Source: JARBAU01 sp029237525
GTDB lineage: Archaea > Thermoproteota > Nitrososphaeria > Nitrososphaerales > Nitrososphaeraceae
DNA: 64,000 nucleotides
Assembly: GCA_036555705.1 (NCBI GenBank)
Contig: DATBKT010000087.1
Location: 186,001-250,000, forward strand
Direction: 5' to 3'
This document shows, piece by piece, positions 9,471 to 18,448 of this stretch; the stretch's first letter is position 1; every line of letters starts with the position of its first letter. The position numbers were made by a program, and so were the translations under genes. A model generated the notes under the pieces. That model was given only the letters and a program-made list of their open reading frames with translations. It was not told the origin of the DNA and did no database searches.

Positions 9471-9640
9471 TAGAAGAGATCTATCTGAAGATCATCTAGT
9501 ACCTAATAAAAGAAACTGACTATCCTGGAATAACCACACAATTAAGTGTCATATATTGTTAGATTCTCATTTATATGACAACTAGAACACCATCTATAAT
9601 TGAGAAATAAAACAAAACTGAGGATAGAAACCAATCCAAC

Positions 9641-9668
9641 ATCAATGAAGCCGTGTTTTTTCATTGAT
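9641..9668. repeat. Perfect 9-bp inverted repeat in the divergent gckA-type/trpE spacer
   Basis: ATCAATGAA and TTCATTGAT flank a 10-base loop, within the 310-base spacer between divergent genes. It lies about 112 bases before the trpE start and could be a regulator operator or an RNA hairpin. The rest of the spacer shows only AT-rich promoter-like sequence. Confidence 0.5.
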
Positions 9669-9780
9669 TTGTGTGGTTCGATACTTACTGTAACTGAGAA
9701 CAAAAATAGGATCATATTAACTTAATACTAAGAATCGATGATAGTAATTATTAATTCTACCAATTAGAGAGGACGAAATA

Positions 9781-11187
9781 TTGACCAAAGTTACCAAATT
9801 TAATTTAACAAAACTAGACTGTGATTGTGATCAATTTGAGCTGTTCAAAAGATTATATCATCGATACGACAGAATATTCATTTTCGAATCGCTAGTAGGG
9901 CCTAAAGAGCTTTCTGAATCGTCTATTGTTGGATTCGATCCAAACCACGTTATAGAATTGGATGGTGGGAAGCTAGTGATCACTAATAGAAGAACAAAGA
10001 AAGTATACAAGAAGAGGGCTGATGATCCATTTTCCACTGTGCGCTCGCTATTGCCCCGTGTTATAAACAACAAATTAAGGTATTGTGGAGGTGCTGTTGG
10101 TTATATTACCTATGAAGCAACAAGATTATGGGAAGATGTTGATTCTCACACCCCAAAAGCAAAGGCTAACTTTCCACTCATTGATTTAGGAATATATTCT
10201 GACGGAATAATCTTCAACCACAGGAAGGAGACTATAAATTATTTTCATATTGGAGAAAAAGGCAGAATTAATGTAGTTAGAAAGTTAATCGAGGAAGGGG
10301 AATCAGAGACTAGTCGGCAAGAATTTTCATATTCAAAACCTAAATCGAATTTAAACCGAAATCAGTTTATCAAGATGGTAAACAAGGCAAAGAAGTATAT
10401 TTATATGGGTGACATCTTTCAGGTCGTTCTATCTAGAAAACTAACATTTGAATTAAACGGAGATCCACTAAAATTCTATCAAAATTTGAGGAAGATTAAC
10501 CCATCTCCCTACATGTATTTTCTAAAAATGGGCAAAAATTCCATAGTTGGTTCGAGTCCAGAAATGCTTCTCAGAATTACTAATGGTTTTCTTGAAACTT
10601 TCCCCATCGCTGGAACCAGACCAGCTGTAGATAGTCAGGTCGAAAATTCAAGATTAGCCCAAGAACTTTTGAATGACAAAAAGGAAATATCAGAACACAC
10701 AATGCTCGTTGACTTGGCAAGGAATGACATTGGAAAGGTGTCAAAGTATGGTTCAGTGAAAGTCTCAGATCTAATGTCAGTGAAAAGATTTAGTCATGTC
10801 CAACACATAGTTTCACATGTTTGTGGTATTCTAAGCAGTAAGCATGATGCCTTTGACGCATTCAGAGCACTTTTCCCTGCAGGTACCGTTTCAGGAGCCC
10901 CAAAGGTTAGGGCAATGCAAATAATTAATGAACTCGAAGAGGAACAACGAGGCCCATACGCAGGGGCTATTGGTTATTTTTCATGCAATGGATCTTGTGA
11001 TTTTTCAATATCCATAAGATCTTTGTATTTGCGCAGCAAAAAAGCATATCTTCAAGCAGGAGCTGGTATAGTGTTCGATTCAATGGCTAAAAGCGAATGG
11101 AACGAGACCCAGCATAAGTTGCAAGCCTTGTTACTTGCAATGAAACAATCTAAAGGAATAAGCTATAGGAAGAAGCCAATAAAATGA
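9781..11187 (+). CDS. trpE: Anthranilate synthase component I
   Basis: Chorismate-utilising enzyme that makes anthranilate with a glutamine amidotransferase partner, the first step of tryptophan synthesis. Seen: N-terminal GGAVGYITYEATRLWE, the catalytic-domain sequence YIYMGDIFQVVLSRK, SSPEMLLR, the PIAGTRP motif, DLARNDIGKV, the VKRFSHVQHIVSHV segment, FPAGTVSGAPK and GAGIV. At 468 residues it has the usual length. The start is a TTG with gagg ten bases upstream. No trpG or other trp gene follows in the window; a p-aminobenzoate synthase role (PabB) is a less likely alternative. Confidence 0.9.
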   Translation: MTKVTKFNLTKLDCDCDQFELFKRLYHRYDRIFIFESLVGPKELSESSIVGFDPNHVIELDGGKLVITNRRTKKVYKKRADDPFSTVRSLLPRVINNKLRYCGGAVGYITYEATRLWEDVDSHTPKAKANFPLIDLGIYSDGIIFNHRKETINYFHIGEKGRINVVRKLIEEGESETSRQEFSYSKPKSNLNRNQFIKMVNKAKKYIYMGDIFQVVLSRKLTFELNGDPLKFYQNLRKINPSPYMYFLKMGKNSIVGSSPEMLLRITNGFLETFPIAGTRPAVDSQVENSRLAQELLNDKKEISEHTMLVDLARNDIGKVSKYGSVKVSDLMSVKRFSHVQHIVSHVCGILSSKHDAFDAFRALFPAGTVSGAPKVRAMQIINELEEEQRGPYAGAIGYFSCNGSCDFSISIRSLYLRSKKAYLQAGAGIVFDSMAKSEWNETQHKLQALLLAMKQSKGISYRKKPIK

Positions 11188-11323
11188 TTTTAGGCACTAT
11201 CGAATTGTTAGAATTGATACTTAGCCCTTATATGAGGTGCAATAGATTTATCTATATGTGTAGAATTGTTAATGAATTAGTTATGCACAGCAGTTGCGTT
11301 CTGATTTTTTTCCGAAAATCAAG

Positions 11324-11494
11324 TCATTGCTGATCCATTTTTAAAACAAAATCAGTAGAACTTAAAGAATTACCGCAATTTTTGCATCTTCCATTGTGTG
11401 GACGAAGAAGGTCCCTTATGGCTTTAAGCTGTATAATTTTGCTGATTTGACTACCGCATTTGCCGCAAATCACTTCTATGCAAGGATAGGACAA
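11324..11494 (-). CDS. Micro-protein with two-CxxC zinc ribbon
   Basis: A 56-codon frame in the 820-base spacer after trpE, starting with TTG. It encodes two knuckles, CGKCG and CKNCG, about 27 residues apart and joined by a basic helix-prone linker (SQISKIIQLKAIRDLLRPHN). The layout, Cys-x2-Cys-Gly repeated, is a classic zinc ribbon, and the frame is too patterned to be chance. The function is unknown; such proteins often bind nucleic acid or a large complex. Similar minute zinc-binding frames occur elsewhere in this window (31368, 41159, 47224). Confidence 0.65.
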   Translation of the reverse strand: MSYPCIEVICGKCGSQISKIIQLKAIRDLLRPHNGRCKNCGNSLSSTDFVLKMDQQ

Positions 11495-11691
11495 TAGTCT
11501 CGAATTGGCTTGTGTCCCATTTTAGCTATTCCGTCATAATAACTTGACCAATCAGTGTTCTATTATGAATTTATGAGATATGAAGTATTTGATAACTCTG
11601 AAAATTTCATCAAAATGAGTAGCGGAGATTTAGTCTTAACTTAGAGATGTTTTGAGAGCTGATTCGGTAGAAATAGATAGTCCTACCGAAA

Positions 11692-11847
11692 ATGTTAATG
11701 CAGATGCCAGTGGACCCGGTGTGTGGGATTGAATTACAAGAGGATATTGCGGTTTCATTGATCCACAATGGGAAGTCATATTTTTTCTGTTGTGAAGGAT
11801 GTAAAGGAATCTTCGTTAGAAAACCAAAGAAATATAGAAAAAAATAG
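11692..11847 (+). CDS. YHS/TRASH-like metal-binding micro-protein
   Basis: A 51-codon frame, with alternative in-frame ATGs at 11698 and 11704. It encodes VDPVCGIEL near the start and SYFFCCEGCKGIF later, ending in a basic tail (RKPKKYRKK). DPVCG followed by FCCxGC is the pattern of YHS/TRASH domains, which coordinate metals such as copper and are found in copper-handling proteins and P-type ATPases. As a stand-alone domain in an ammonia oxidiser rich in copper proteins it may serve in copper trafficking or sensing; that is inference. Confidence 0.7.
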   Translation: MLMQMPVDPVCGIELQEDIAVSLIHNGKSYFFCCEGCKGIFVRKPKKYRKK

Positions 11848-12015
11848 AGCGGAAATTTTTTCGCCTCAACTGGTGTTTCAGTCCTTGATCTTTTAATTAG
11901 AATATAAATCTGTTAAATCGGAATTGAATCAATGGCTAGAGTACTGCGCAATTAAAAAAGGCGTCAAGGGGTTCAGTCGACATAACTTATTAATGCTGAA
12001 AGATCGCCTTTGAAT

Positions 12016-13044
12016 ATGAAAGCTGCATTTGTTGGAGCCAAATCTAGTGTCGAAATCAAAAATATTCCTATCCCCAAAGTAAAGCGAGGAACCATACTTG
12101 TACAAATGCGTGCATGTGGTTTATGTGGTTCAGACCTAGAGAAAATTTATGGAGAATATGGCATGAGGTCTGGTAGGCTGGGGCACGAACCGGCCGGTGA
12201 GATTGTGGGCGTAGGTGTTCAAGTGAATGATTTTAGGGAGGGAGACAGAGTTTTCGTGCATCATCACGTCAGCTGCTCTTCATGCTACTTTTGTCTTCAC
12301 GGTAGTTCTACAATGTGTTCGTTCTACCAGAAAAGCAATATAGATCCATGTGGTTTATCCGAACTATTCTTAGTACCGCGGTATAATATTGAACGCGGAG
12401 GGGTATTAAAGCTTCCAAACAATTTGACGTACGAGGCTGCTTCATTTATAGAACCCTTGGCATGTTGTCTACGAGCTATTAATAAAGGTAGGATAGGTTT
12501 AGGAGATAACGTAGCAATATTTGGGGCAGGTCCAACAGGACTTATGCTTGCAGCGCTAGCTCGATTTCGCGGAGCTGGTAACATAATACTGGTAGATTAC
12601 AATCAATTTAGATTAGATTTCGCGAAAAAATTTGGTGATTTCAATGTTCTAAACGCTGGAGATCCAACACTGGTGGATACATTACATCATTTAACTGAAA
12701 AAAATGGTGTGGATGTATCGATAGTGGCAACTGGTAATTCTACCGCTTTCCAGAACGGATTGAAGGTCACACGAAAAGGCGGATCAATTTTGTTGTTCGG
12801 AGTACCTTCAAAGCAAGCTGAGATATCCCTTGACCTATCTAATGTCTATGCTAATGAGCTCTGCATAATACCCAGTTATGCTGCCTCTGAAATAGAGACC
12901 AATTTATCTCTAAAGATTTTAGCTGAGGGTCGAATTAATATGCGTGATTTAGTGACTCACAGGTATTCTATAGATCGTATTGCAGAAGCAGTTAGAGAAG
13001 CACACGAGGCGACTGACGCGATGAAAGTTCTAGTAACTAACTAA
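12016..13044 (+). CDS. Zinc-dependent medium-chain alcohol dehydrogenase
   Basis: An MDR-superfamily NAD(P)-dependent dehydrogenase of 342 residues. Catalytic zinc ligands are visible in ACGLCGSD, LGHEPAGE and FIEPLACC. The structural zinc lobe is CSSCYFCLHGSSTMC with four cysteines. The Rossmann motif is GAGPTGLMLA. The family oxidises alcohols, polyols or sugars and the substrate cannot be read from the sequence. Sorbitol- or threonine-dehydrogenase-like enzymes are the closest general pattern. A TTG two codons upstream is also in frame; I prefer the ATG. The LsrF-like aldolase begins 61 bases downstream, so the two may share a pathway. Confidence 0.88.
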   Translation: MKAAFVGAKSSVEIKNIPIPKVKRGTILVQMRACGLCGSDLEKIYGEYGMRSGRLGHEPAGEIVGVGVQVNDFREGDRVFVHHHVSCSSCYFCLHGSSTMCSFYQKSNIDPCGLSELFLVPRYNIERGGVLKLPNNLTYEAASFIEPLACCLRAINKGRIGLGDNVAIFGAGPTGLMLAALARFRGAGNIILVDYNQFRLDFAKKFGDFNVLNAGDPTLVDTLHHLTEKNGVDVSIVATGNSTAFQNGLKVTRKGGSILLFGVPSKQAEISLDLSNVYANELCIIPSYAASEIETNLSLKILAEGRINMRDLVTHRYSIDRIAEAVREAHEATDAMKVLVTN

Positions 13045-13064
13045 AAATGTCTTGACCGTTTTCA

Positions 13065-13076
13065 ATATTTAAATAT
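13065..13076 (+). promoter_or_regulatory. TATA-like box of the LsrF-like gene
   Basis: tatttaaatatt lies about 35 bases before the ATG at 13106. A purine-rich ribosome-binding-like stretch (ggaag) comes between. It makes the ATG more likely than the TTG at 13076, which lies at the end of the box itself. Confidence 0.4.
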
Positions 13077-13105
13077 TGATTTCAAACAGAAAGGTTGGAA
13101 GATAT

Positions 13106-13906
13106 ATGGAATGGGGGATGCGAAATCGTGTATCAAAGATTATCAGACCAAATGATTCTAGATGTTTGATGTTAGCTGTAGATCACGGTTATTTCTTGGG
13201 ACCTACTGAAAAGCTTGAATCTCCATCGAGTACTATCGGGCCGCTAGCAAAATATGTTGATTCAATAATGCTAACTAGAGGGATTCTCAGAACATGTGTA
13301 AATCCAACAATCGATACACCAATTGTGCTGAGGGTATCTGGTGGCTCTACAATTATTGGCGAGGATCTGTCAAAGGAATCCATTACGACTTGTATCGAAG
13401 AAGCTATCAGACTAAACGTCTCCTGTTTGGCTCTGTCTATTTTTGTAGGCAGTAAGTATGAACATCAATCATTGTCTAACCTTGCTAAACTTGTTGATGA
13501 GGGTGAAAAATATGGGATTCCCGTTCTAGCAGTCACAGCTGTCGGTAAGGATATGATAAGAGACTCGAGATATCTGGGTCTTGCATGTAGAGTAGCTGCG
13601 GAATTAGGTGCACATATCGTTAAGACATATTACTGTGACAATTTCAGCAGCGTTGTCGCGGGTTGTCCTGTTCCCCTTATTATTGCAGGTGGAAAAAAGA
13701 CGACTGAAAATGAGGCATTACAGCTAGCCGCTAATGCAATCAAAGATGGGGCAGTAGGCGTAGACATGGGACGGAACATTTGGCAATCAGAATATCCCGT
13801 ACCTATGGCTAAGGCAGTGAAGTCTATTGTCCATAGCAACTACTCTTCTAATGAAGCGTATAAGGGTTTTAGAGATGAGATCACTTCATCTGAAATAAAA
13901 GCTTGA
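13106..13906 (+). CDS. LsrF-like class I aldolase / thiolase (DhnA family)
   Basis: A 266-residue TIM-barrel aldolase of the DhnA/LsrF family. Seen: MEWGMRNRVSKI at the start, MLAVDHGYFLGPT, LTRGILRT, the substrate-loop SGGSTI, GSKYEHQS, AVTAVGKDM, the Schiff-base lysine in HIVKTYY and the phosphate-binding IAGGKK and GVDMGRN. It resembles bacterial LsrF, which cleaves phosphorylated autoinducer-2 breakdown product, more than archaeal fructose-bisphosphate aldolase. An AI-2 role in an archaeon is unproven. Aldolase or 2-amino-3,7-dideoxyheptulosonate synthase activity are alternatives. It sits directly behind the zinc dehydrogenase. Confidence 0.82.
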   Translation: MEWGMRNRVSKIIRPNDSRCLMLAVDHGYFLGPTEKLESPSSTIGPLAKYVDSIMLTRGILRTCVNPTIDTPIVLRVSGGSTIIGEDLSKESITTCIEEAIRLNVSCLALSIFVGSKYEHQSLSNLAKLVDEGEKYGIPVLAVTAVGKDMIRDSRYLGLACRVAAELGAHIVKTYYCDNFSSVVAGCPVPLIIAGGKKTTENEALQLAANAIKDGAVGVDMGRNIWQSEYPVPMAKAVKSIVHSNYSSNEAYKGFRDEITSSEIKA

Positions 13907-14161
13907 GTGGGCAAGTCGTAGCCCTTTTAAGTTTCCTAATTGAAGCTCAGCTCAAATGGAATGGATAACACAAAATTTATTAATTATAGTAAACATTTGA
14001 GGTACTAAAATGACCATCTATAAGCCGATAATTCAATTAAATTATTATAAATTTGAAAAGGGCATTATAACATTAATTGAAATTTTGAAGCTTGTCTAAT
14101 CATTAGGCATATTCGGAATGAGCAATTGAATGTCTAGTAAGAATAGGAGTAAATGTAATAG

Positions 14162-15847
14162 ATGGAGATGAATGGAGCGAGAGCTCTGCTCGCAGCTTTA
14201 GAAAAGGATGGGGTGGATATTGTATTCGGTCTCCCAGGTGGGGCAAATCTTCCTATTTATGATGCACTTGTGGATTCAGGACTACGGCATATCCTGGTCC
14301 GCCATGAACAGTCTGCTGCACACATGGCAGATGGTTTTGCAAGAATCAAAAGAAAAGTAGGAGTTTGCTTTGCAACTTCTGGCCCAGGTGCAACTAACCT
14401 CATAACCGGTATAGCGACTGCGTATGCTGATTCATCTCCCGTGCTAGCTGTTACTGGTCAAGTCGCGTTGGCGATGATTGGAAAGGATGCTTTTCAGGAA
14501 ACAGACATCATAGGCGTTGCAAATCCATGTACAAAATACGCATTCCAACCACGTACTGCCGCGGAAATACCTGAGATGGTCAAAAAGGCTATTTATATAT
14601 CGGAAAGCGGACGACCAGGACCCGTACTTGTAGATATTCCAAAGGATGTGCAGCAAGCCACTGAAGATATACATTTTCCAGAGCTTGTAAAAGTACGAGG
14701 CTACAATCCTGTTCTCGACGCCGATTTTTCTCAGATTGGAAGGACAGTCGAGCTCTTGATGAATTCTGAAAGACCAATAATAATGGCTGGCGGAGGAGTC
14801 ATTTTATCTGGGGCCTTTTCAGAATTGCAAGCACTGGCAGAGCTACTATTGATTCCTGTGGTCACGACCTTCAAGGGAAAGGGCGCTTTCCCCGAGAATC
14901 ATCCACTAGCCATGGGTCCAATAGGAATGCACGGACATGCAGAGGCAAATAAAATTATTGTTGAAGCAGACTGCATATTGGCAGTAGGTGCGAGGTTTTC
15001 CGATAGATCTGTCGGTAGATTTGATGAGTTCGGGAAAGGAATGAATATTATCCATATGGATATCGATCCTGCTGAGATAGGAAAGAACAAGTTAGTAGAC
15101 GTAGCTGTAGTGGGTGACGTCAAAGCATCCCTAAAAACGTTAGTTAAAATGCTATCTAAACAAGTTATAGCTAGGGACAAAGACAATTCTTGGCTCAGAA
15201 GGAGGAAGGAACTGATTGATTATTATTCTGAGAGCATTAAAGACTACACTAGAGACCTGACTGCTAAAAAGGCATTAAAAAAGTTGAGAGAAATTCTGCC
15301 ATCTGAAGCTATAACCACAACAGAAGTTGGTCAATGCCAAATGTGGGCTTCACTACATTTCGATGTTATTTCACCTGGGACCTTTTTCAGCTCCACTGGT
15401 CTTGGAACGATGGGATTTGGGTTCCCAGCATCAATAGGTGCTAAAGCCGCAAGACCAACAGTGCCAGTTGTAGATATTGCAGGTGATGGTTCTTTCAATA
15501 TGACCGAGAATTCATTGGCTGTATCAGTTCTAGACAATCTCCCAGTAATCGTATTTTTGATGAACAACTATATGTTAGGAATGGTGGCCCAGTGGCAAAG
15601 GACATTTTATAATAGAAGATACATGGGAGTACATCAGAATAGCTGTCCTGATTATTCGAAAATTGCAGAAGCATATGGGGCGCAGGGCATAAAGGCTCAG
15701 TCCATAGAAGAGCTTGACAAAGCCATTCGATCCGGATTAAAAAGTGATGTAGCAACAGTTATTGACATTACAATAGATCCTGAAGAGGATGTTTATCCTT
15801 TTGTAGCTCCTGGGACTGGTTTAAAGGATATGATAACGGGTGCTTAA
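14162..15847 (+). CDS. ilvB: Acetolactate synthase, large (catalytic) subunit
   Basis: Thiamine-diphosphate enzyme that makes acetolactate or acetohydroxybutyrate, the first common step of valine, leucine and isoleucine synthesis. Seen: FGLPGGANLPIYDAL, the catalytic glutamate in RHEQSAAHMADG, ATSGPGATNL, the FAD-region GARFSDRSVG and the ThDP/Mg motif GDGSFNMTENSLA ending in MNN. The length of 561 residues is typical. An aggag stretch about 12 bases upstream can serve as a ribosome-binding site. The regulatory subunit follows after 3 bases. Confidence 0.95.
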   Translation: MEMNGARALLAALEKDGVDIVFGLPGGANLPIYDALVDSGLRHILVRHEQSAAHMADGFARIKRKVGVCFATSGPGATNLITGIATAYADSSPVLAVTGQVALAMIGKDAFQETDIIGVANPCTKYAFQPRTAAEIPEMVKKAIYISESGRPGPVLVDIPKDVQQATEDIHFPELVKVRGYNPVLDADFSQIGRTVELLMNSERPIIMAGGGVILSGAFSELQALAELLLIPVVTTFKGKGAFPENHPLAMGPIGMHGHAEANKIIVEADCILAVGARFSDRSVGRFDEFGKGMNIIHMDIDPAEIGKNKLVDVAVVGDVKASLKTLVKMLSKQVIARDKDNSWLRRRKELIDYYSESIKDYTRDLTAKKALKKLREILPSEAITTTEVGQCQMWASLHFDVISPGTFFSSTGLGTMGFGFPASIGAKAARPTVPVVDIAGDGSFNMTENSLAVSVLDNLPVIVFLMNNYMLGMVAQWQRTFYNRRYMGVHQNSCPDYSKIAEAYGAQGIKAQSIEELDKAIRSGLKSDVATVIDITIDPEEDVYPFVAPGTGLKDMITGA

Positions 15848-15850
15848 TTC

Positions 15851-16369
15851 ATGACAGCAATTACTGAAAATGAATCTCATGACAGACTTGTCCCTCTTTA
15901 TATCCTGTCATCATTGGTAGAAAACAAACCAGGTGTGCTTTTTAGGATAACAAATTTATTTAGAGCTAGAAATTTCAATATAGAAAGCATCACAGTAGGC
16001 TCTACTGAGATGCCTGATCTATCAAGAATGACAATCACTACAAAAAGTGATGAGAGGACTGTGGATCAGCTTGTTAAACAGCTCAGAAAATTAATTGACG
16101 TCGTAGAAGTCACTGTTCTTGACAAGGAGCGAACAGTATATCGAGAACTTGCTTTAATAAAAATGAAGGCAATAGATCCTCCAATAAGAATGGAGATAAT
16201 AAATTACGCTTCCATTTTTAGAGCTAACGTCCTAGATATAGCTAAGGAGAACATCCTGGTCGAGATCACAGGAACTCCGGACAAAATAGACGCATTTAAG
16301 AATCTGGTTACACATTACGGGATTATCCAAATGGCGAGAACTGGCGTTTCTGCTTTACCTAGAGGTTAA
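15851..16369 (+). CDS. ilvN: Acetolactate synthase, small (regulatory) subunit
   Basis: The 172-residue protein starts with an ACT domain (LSSLVENKPGVLFRITNLFRA-type sequence, then NIESITVG) and ends with the C-terminal domain typical of IlvN/IlvH (EITGTPDKIDAF). It confers valine feedback inhibition and stimulates the catalytic subunit. It is separated from ilvB by three bases and is surely co-transcribed. Its first ~10 residues are polar and poorly conserved-looking. Confidence 0.95.
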   Translation: MTAITENESHDRLVPLYILSSLVENKPGVLFRITNLFRARNFNIESITVGSTEMPDLSRMTITTKSDERTVDQLVKQLRKLIDVVEVTVLDKERTVYRELALIKMKAIDPPIRMEIINYASIFRANVLDIAKENILVEITGTPDKIDAFKNLVTHYGIIQMARTGVSALPRG

Positions 16370-16432
16370 GAAACTGTGCAGTACAATATTTAAGATCAGA
16401 GACTTTGTCGTAATTAGTATCTGTACAAATGC

Positions 16433-16466
16433 GGGCCCGACTACTGCACTATAATATAAACCCGGG
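16433..16466. repeat. Paired GC palindromes flanking a TATA-like sequence
   Basis: In the 320-base spacer after ilvN, GGGCCC (16433-16438) and CCCGGG (16461-16466) enclose an AT box (ataatataaa). GGCCCG and CGGGCC can pair across the loop. Such GC blocks are rare in this AT-rich window. This may be a terminator-like hairpin of the ilv operon or an operator. Confidence 0.4.
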
Positions 16467-16688
16467 CCAGACAATACAAAATATATTCTATCGTATTGAA
16501 CTACAAATTATCTAATATCTCCTGTTTACAGAAGTTTTATTTGAAGACATTCTGAAATGATCATGTCCAGTAAGAGAAATACATAATCACAAAATCTACA
16601 TAAACTGAAACGAATTATATTGCACTAAAAATGAGTATACGCAGTTATCGCCTTATGAATGTGTATAATAAGAGTGTGAACTTGTAAT

Positions 16689-17717
16689 CTGGGAAGGTAT
16701 AAAATTACCTTAATAAGGGGGGACGGTATCGGTCCTGATCTTATCAAGTCTGCGAAAACAGTGCTTGAGACGATCAATGATCATAGTAATGTTAAATTTT
16801 CCTTAATGGAATGTGAAGCAGGTGATAAAGCTAAACTCGATCTTGGCCAAGCGCTACCACAATCCACGATGCTAGCGATTAGAGGCTCAGATGCTTGTAT
16901 AAAGGGTCCTGTCGGTGAATGCGCAGCAGATGTCATAATAGTTTTGAGGAGGGTTTTAGAGTTGTATGCAAATATCAGACCTGCAAAATCTTATCCGAAT
17001 ATTGATTCCTATTCCAATCAAATTGATCTGATTATCGTAAGAGAGAATACTGAGGACCTTTATCTCGGTTGGGAATTTAATACAGATGATAAGACTGCAG
17101 TAGCTATTAAGTTGATAACAGAAAAAGCATCCCTGAGAATCGCAGATTACGCATTTAGACTCTGTAGATTGAGAGGTAAATCCAACCAGGTTGTGGCAGT
17201 GCATAAAGCTAATGTTATGCGCAAGACAGATGGCCTATTTCTTAATGCATGTAGAGCAGTTGCTGCCAATTATCCAGATATTTCATATAATGAATCATAC
17301 GTGGACGCTTTTGCAATGGATCTGATAAGAAATCCTTCATCACATGACGTAGTTTTGACAACCAACCTTTACGGCGACATATTGTCTGACGAAGCTGCAC
17401 AATTGGTCGGGGGTTTAGGGATGGGACCAGCGGCTAATATTGGGAACGATTATGCCTTGTTTGAACCTGTTCACGGGGCCGCTTTTGATATTGCGGGAAA
17501 AAATATTGCGAATCCTTCTTCTATCCTACTTTCGACAAAGTTAATGCTAGATTGGCTGTCAGAAAAATATCACGATAAAGAGACTCGAATGTGTGGTGCG
17601 CTGATTGAAAATGCAATTGTTAAATTGTTGATTTCAAACAAAAAAACCAAAGACATAGGGGGTAATTTGTCCACAAATGATTTTACTGATCTAGTTGCAT
17701 CAACCCTTTATGCCTAA
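16689..17717 (+). CDS. Isocitrate/3-isopropylmalate dehydrogenase family protein (probable CTG start)
   Basis: NAD(P)-dependent beta-decarboxylating dehydrogenase. Seen: GRYKITLIRGDGIGPDL at the N terminus, VRENTEDLYLG (substrate loop of the isocitrate/homoisocitrate/archaeal type rather than RELTGG of bacterial LeuB), the catalytic-lysine segment VHKANVMRKTDG, NLYGDILSDEAAQLVGG and the cofactor loop EPVHGAAFDIAGK. The first ATG/GTG/TTG in frame (GTG 16761) lies inside the conserved fold. Translation more likely starts at CTG 16689, about 22 bases after a TATA box (16664-16670). Proximity to ilvBN favours a leucine-pathway role, while the loop motif favours isocitrate; substrate undecided. 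Confidence 0.85.
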   Translation: MGRYKITLIRGDGIGPDLIKSAKTVLETINDHSNVKFSLMECEAGDKAKLDLGQALPQSTMLAIRGSDACIKGPVGECAADVIIVLRRVLELYANIRPAKSYPNIDSYSNQIDLIIVRENTEDLYLGWEFNTDDKTAVAIKLITEKASLRIADYAFRLCRLRGKSNQVVAVHKANVMRKTDGLFLNACRAVAANYPDISYNESYVDAFAMDLIRNPSSHDVVLTTNLYGDILSDEAAQLVGGLGMGPAANIGNDYALFEPVHGAAFDIAGKNIANPSSILLSTKLMLDWLSEKYHDKETRMCGALIENAIVKLLISNKKTKDIGGNLSTNDFTDLVASTLYA

Positions 17718-18042
17718 AAAGACCTACAATGGAACCATCAAAACTACCAGTTATGGCATTAAATAAATTCCTAATCAAATTGATTGCAGCTGAAATCCAT
17801 CAATCAAATTTTACTTGAATCTAATACTCGAAATGACATGACTTGTGTTGCGTTTTCAAACTTGGGAAGTTGAAATTTCTGCAGCTTGAGCGGGTTGCTC
17901 TGATTGTCATAGAGTTGTCATATAGGCAACTAGTCGCGAACCTTTCTAAATCCAGTCGTATTTTTGACCACTTAACGATTCCAATTTATTCAAAAGACGA
18001 TAATAAAAAGTCATAAAATGCATACGAAAACCTTTTTACGAT
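17718..18042. other. Spacer with a 7-bp hairpin
   Basis: No gene is seen. AGTTGTC (17913-17919) pairs with GGCAACT (17925-17931) around an ATATA loop, with one G-U pair. The role is unknown. Confidence 0.35.
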
Positions 18043-18048
18043 GTGTAT

Positions 18049-18062
18049 GAGGTAAATACCTC
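18049..18062. promoter_or_regulatory. Palindrome directly before a small membrane-protein gene
   Basis: GAGGTA-AA-TACCTC ends four bases before the ATG at 18067. The position suggests an operator or a translation-control hairpin covering the start region. Confidence 0.4.
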
Positions 18063-18066
18063 GACT

Positions 18067-18270
18067 ATGGCGAGAATAAATGCTGAGGTTATAGCGGGAA
18101 TAGCGCTTATATTTCTTGCTTTGCTTTTCATATATGCAGCAACGGTGAATATCCTTTGGAAATTGATCCTGCCAGCAGATTTTCTGATCATTGCACTAGG
18201 AGTCGCATTCATTATTCTAGGATATTGGGATATACGAAAATATCGAAGCAAGTCAATTCAGAAGCATTAA
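18067..18270 (+). CDS. Small two-helix membrane protein
   Basis: A 67-residue protein from ATG 18067; a GTG at 18043 would add eight residues. It contains two hydrophobic helices (about residues 8-27 and 33-54) with a short loop, and a basic C-terminal tail (RKYRSKSIQKH). This predicts a hairpin membrane protein. No family is recognised. It is preceded by a perfect 14-bp palindrome. Confidence 0.65.
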   Translation: MARINAEVIAGIALIFLALLFIYAATVNILWKLILPADFLIIALGVAFIILGYWDIRKYRSKSIQKH

Positions 18271-18309
18271 CTACCCAACCTTGTCTTACAAAGAAACAGA
18301 AACAATACC

Positions 18310-18441
18310 ATGAAGATTCCTTTTCCGTGTCTAGATTGTAGTTCATATCTTATAAACGAAAAAGATTATTCTAATATAATAGATTTTGATGATCGGCCAT
18401 TAGAAAATAAATACATTTTTAGCAGTCGATATTTGTACTAA
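18310..18441 (+). CDS. Possible micro-protein with one CxxC
   Basis: A 43-codon ATG frame between two small genes, ending eight bases before the next start. It contains PFPCLDCSSYL followed by an acidic, aromatic-rich tail. The single CxxC recalls the other tiny zinc-binding frames in the window, but the support is weak. Confidence 0.35.
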   Translation: MKIPFPCLDCSSYLINEKDYSNIIDFDDRPLENKYIFSSRYLY

Positions 18442-18448
18442 TTAGAAG

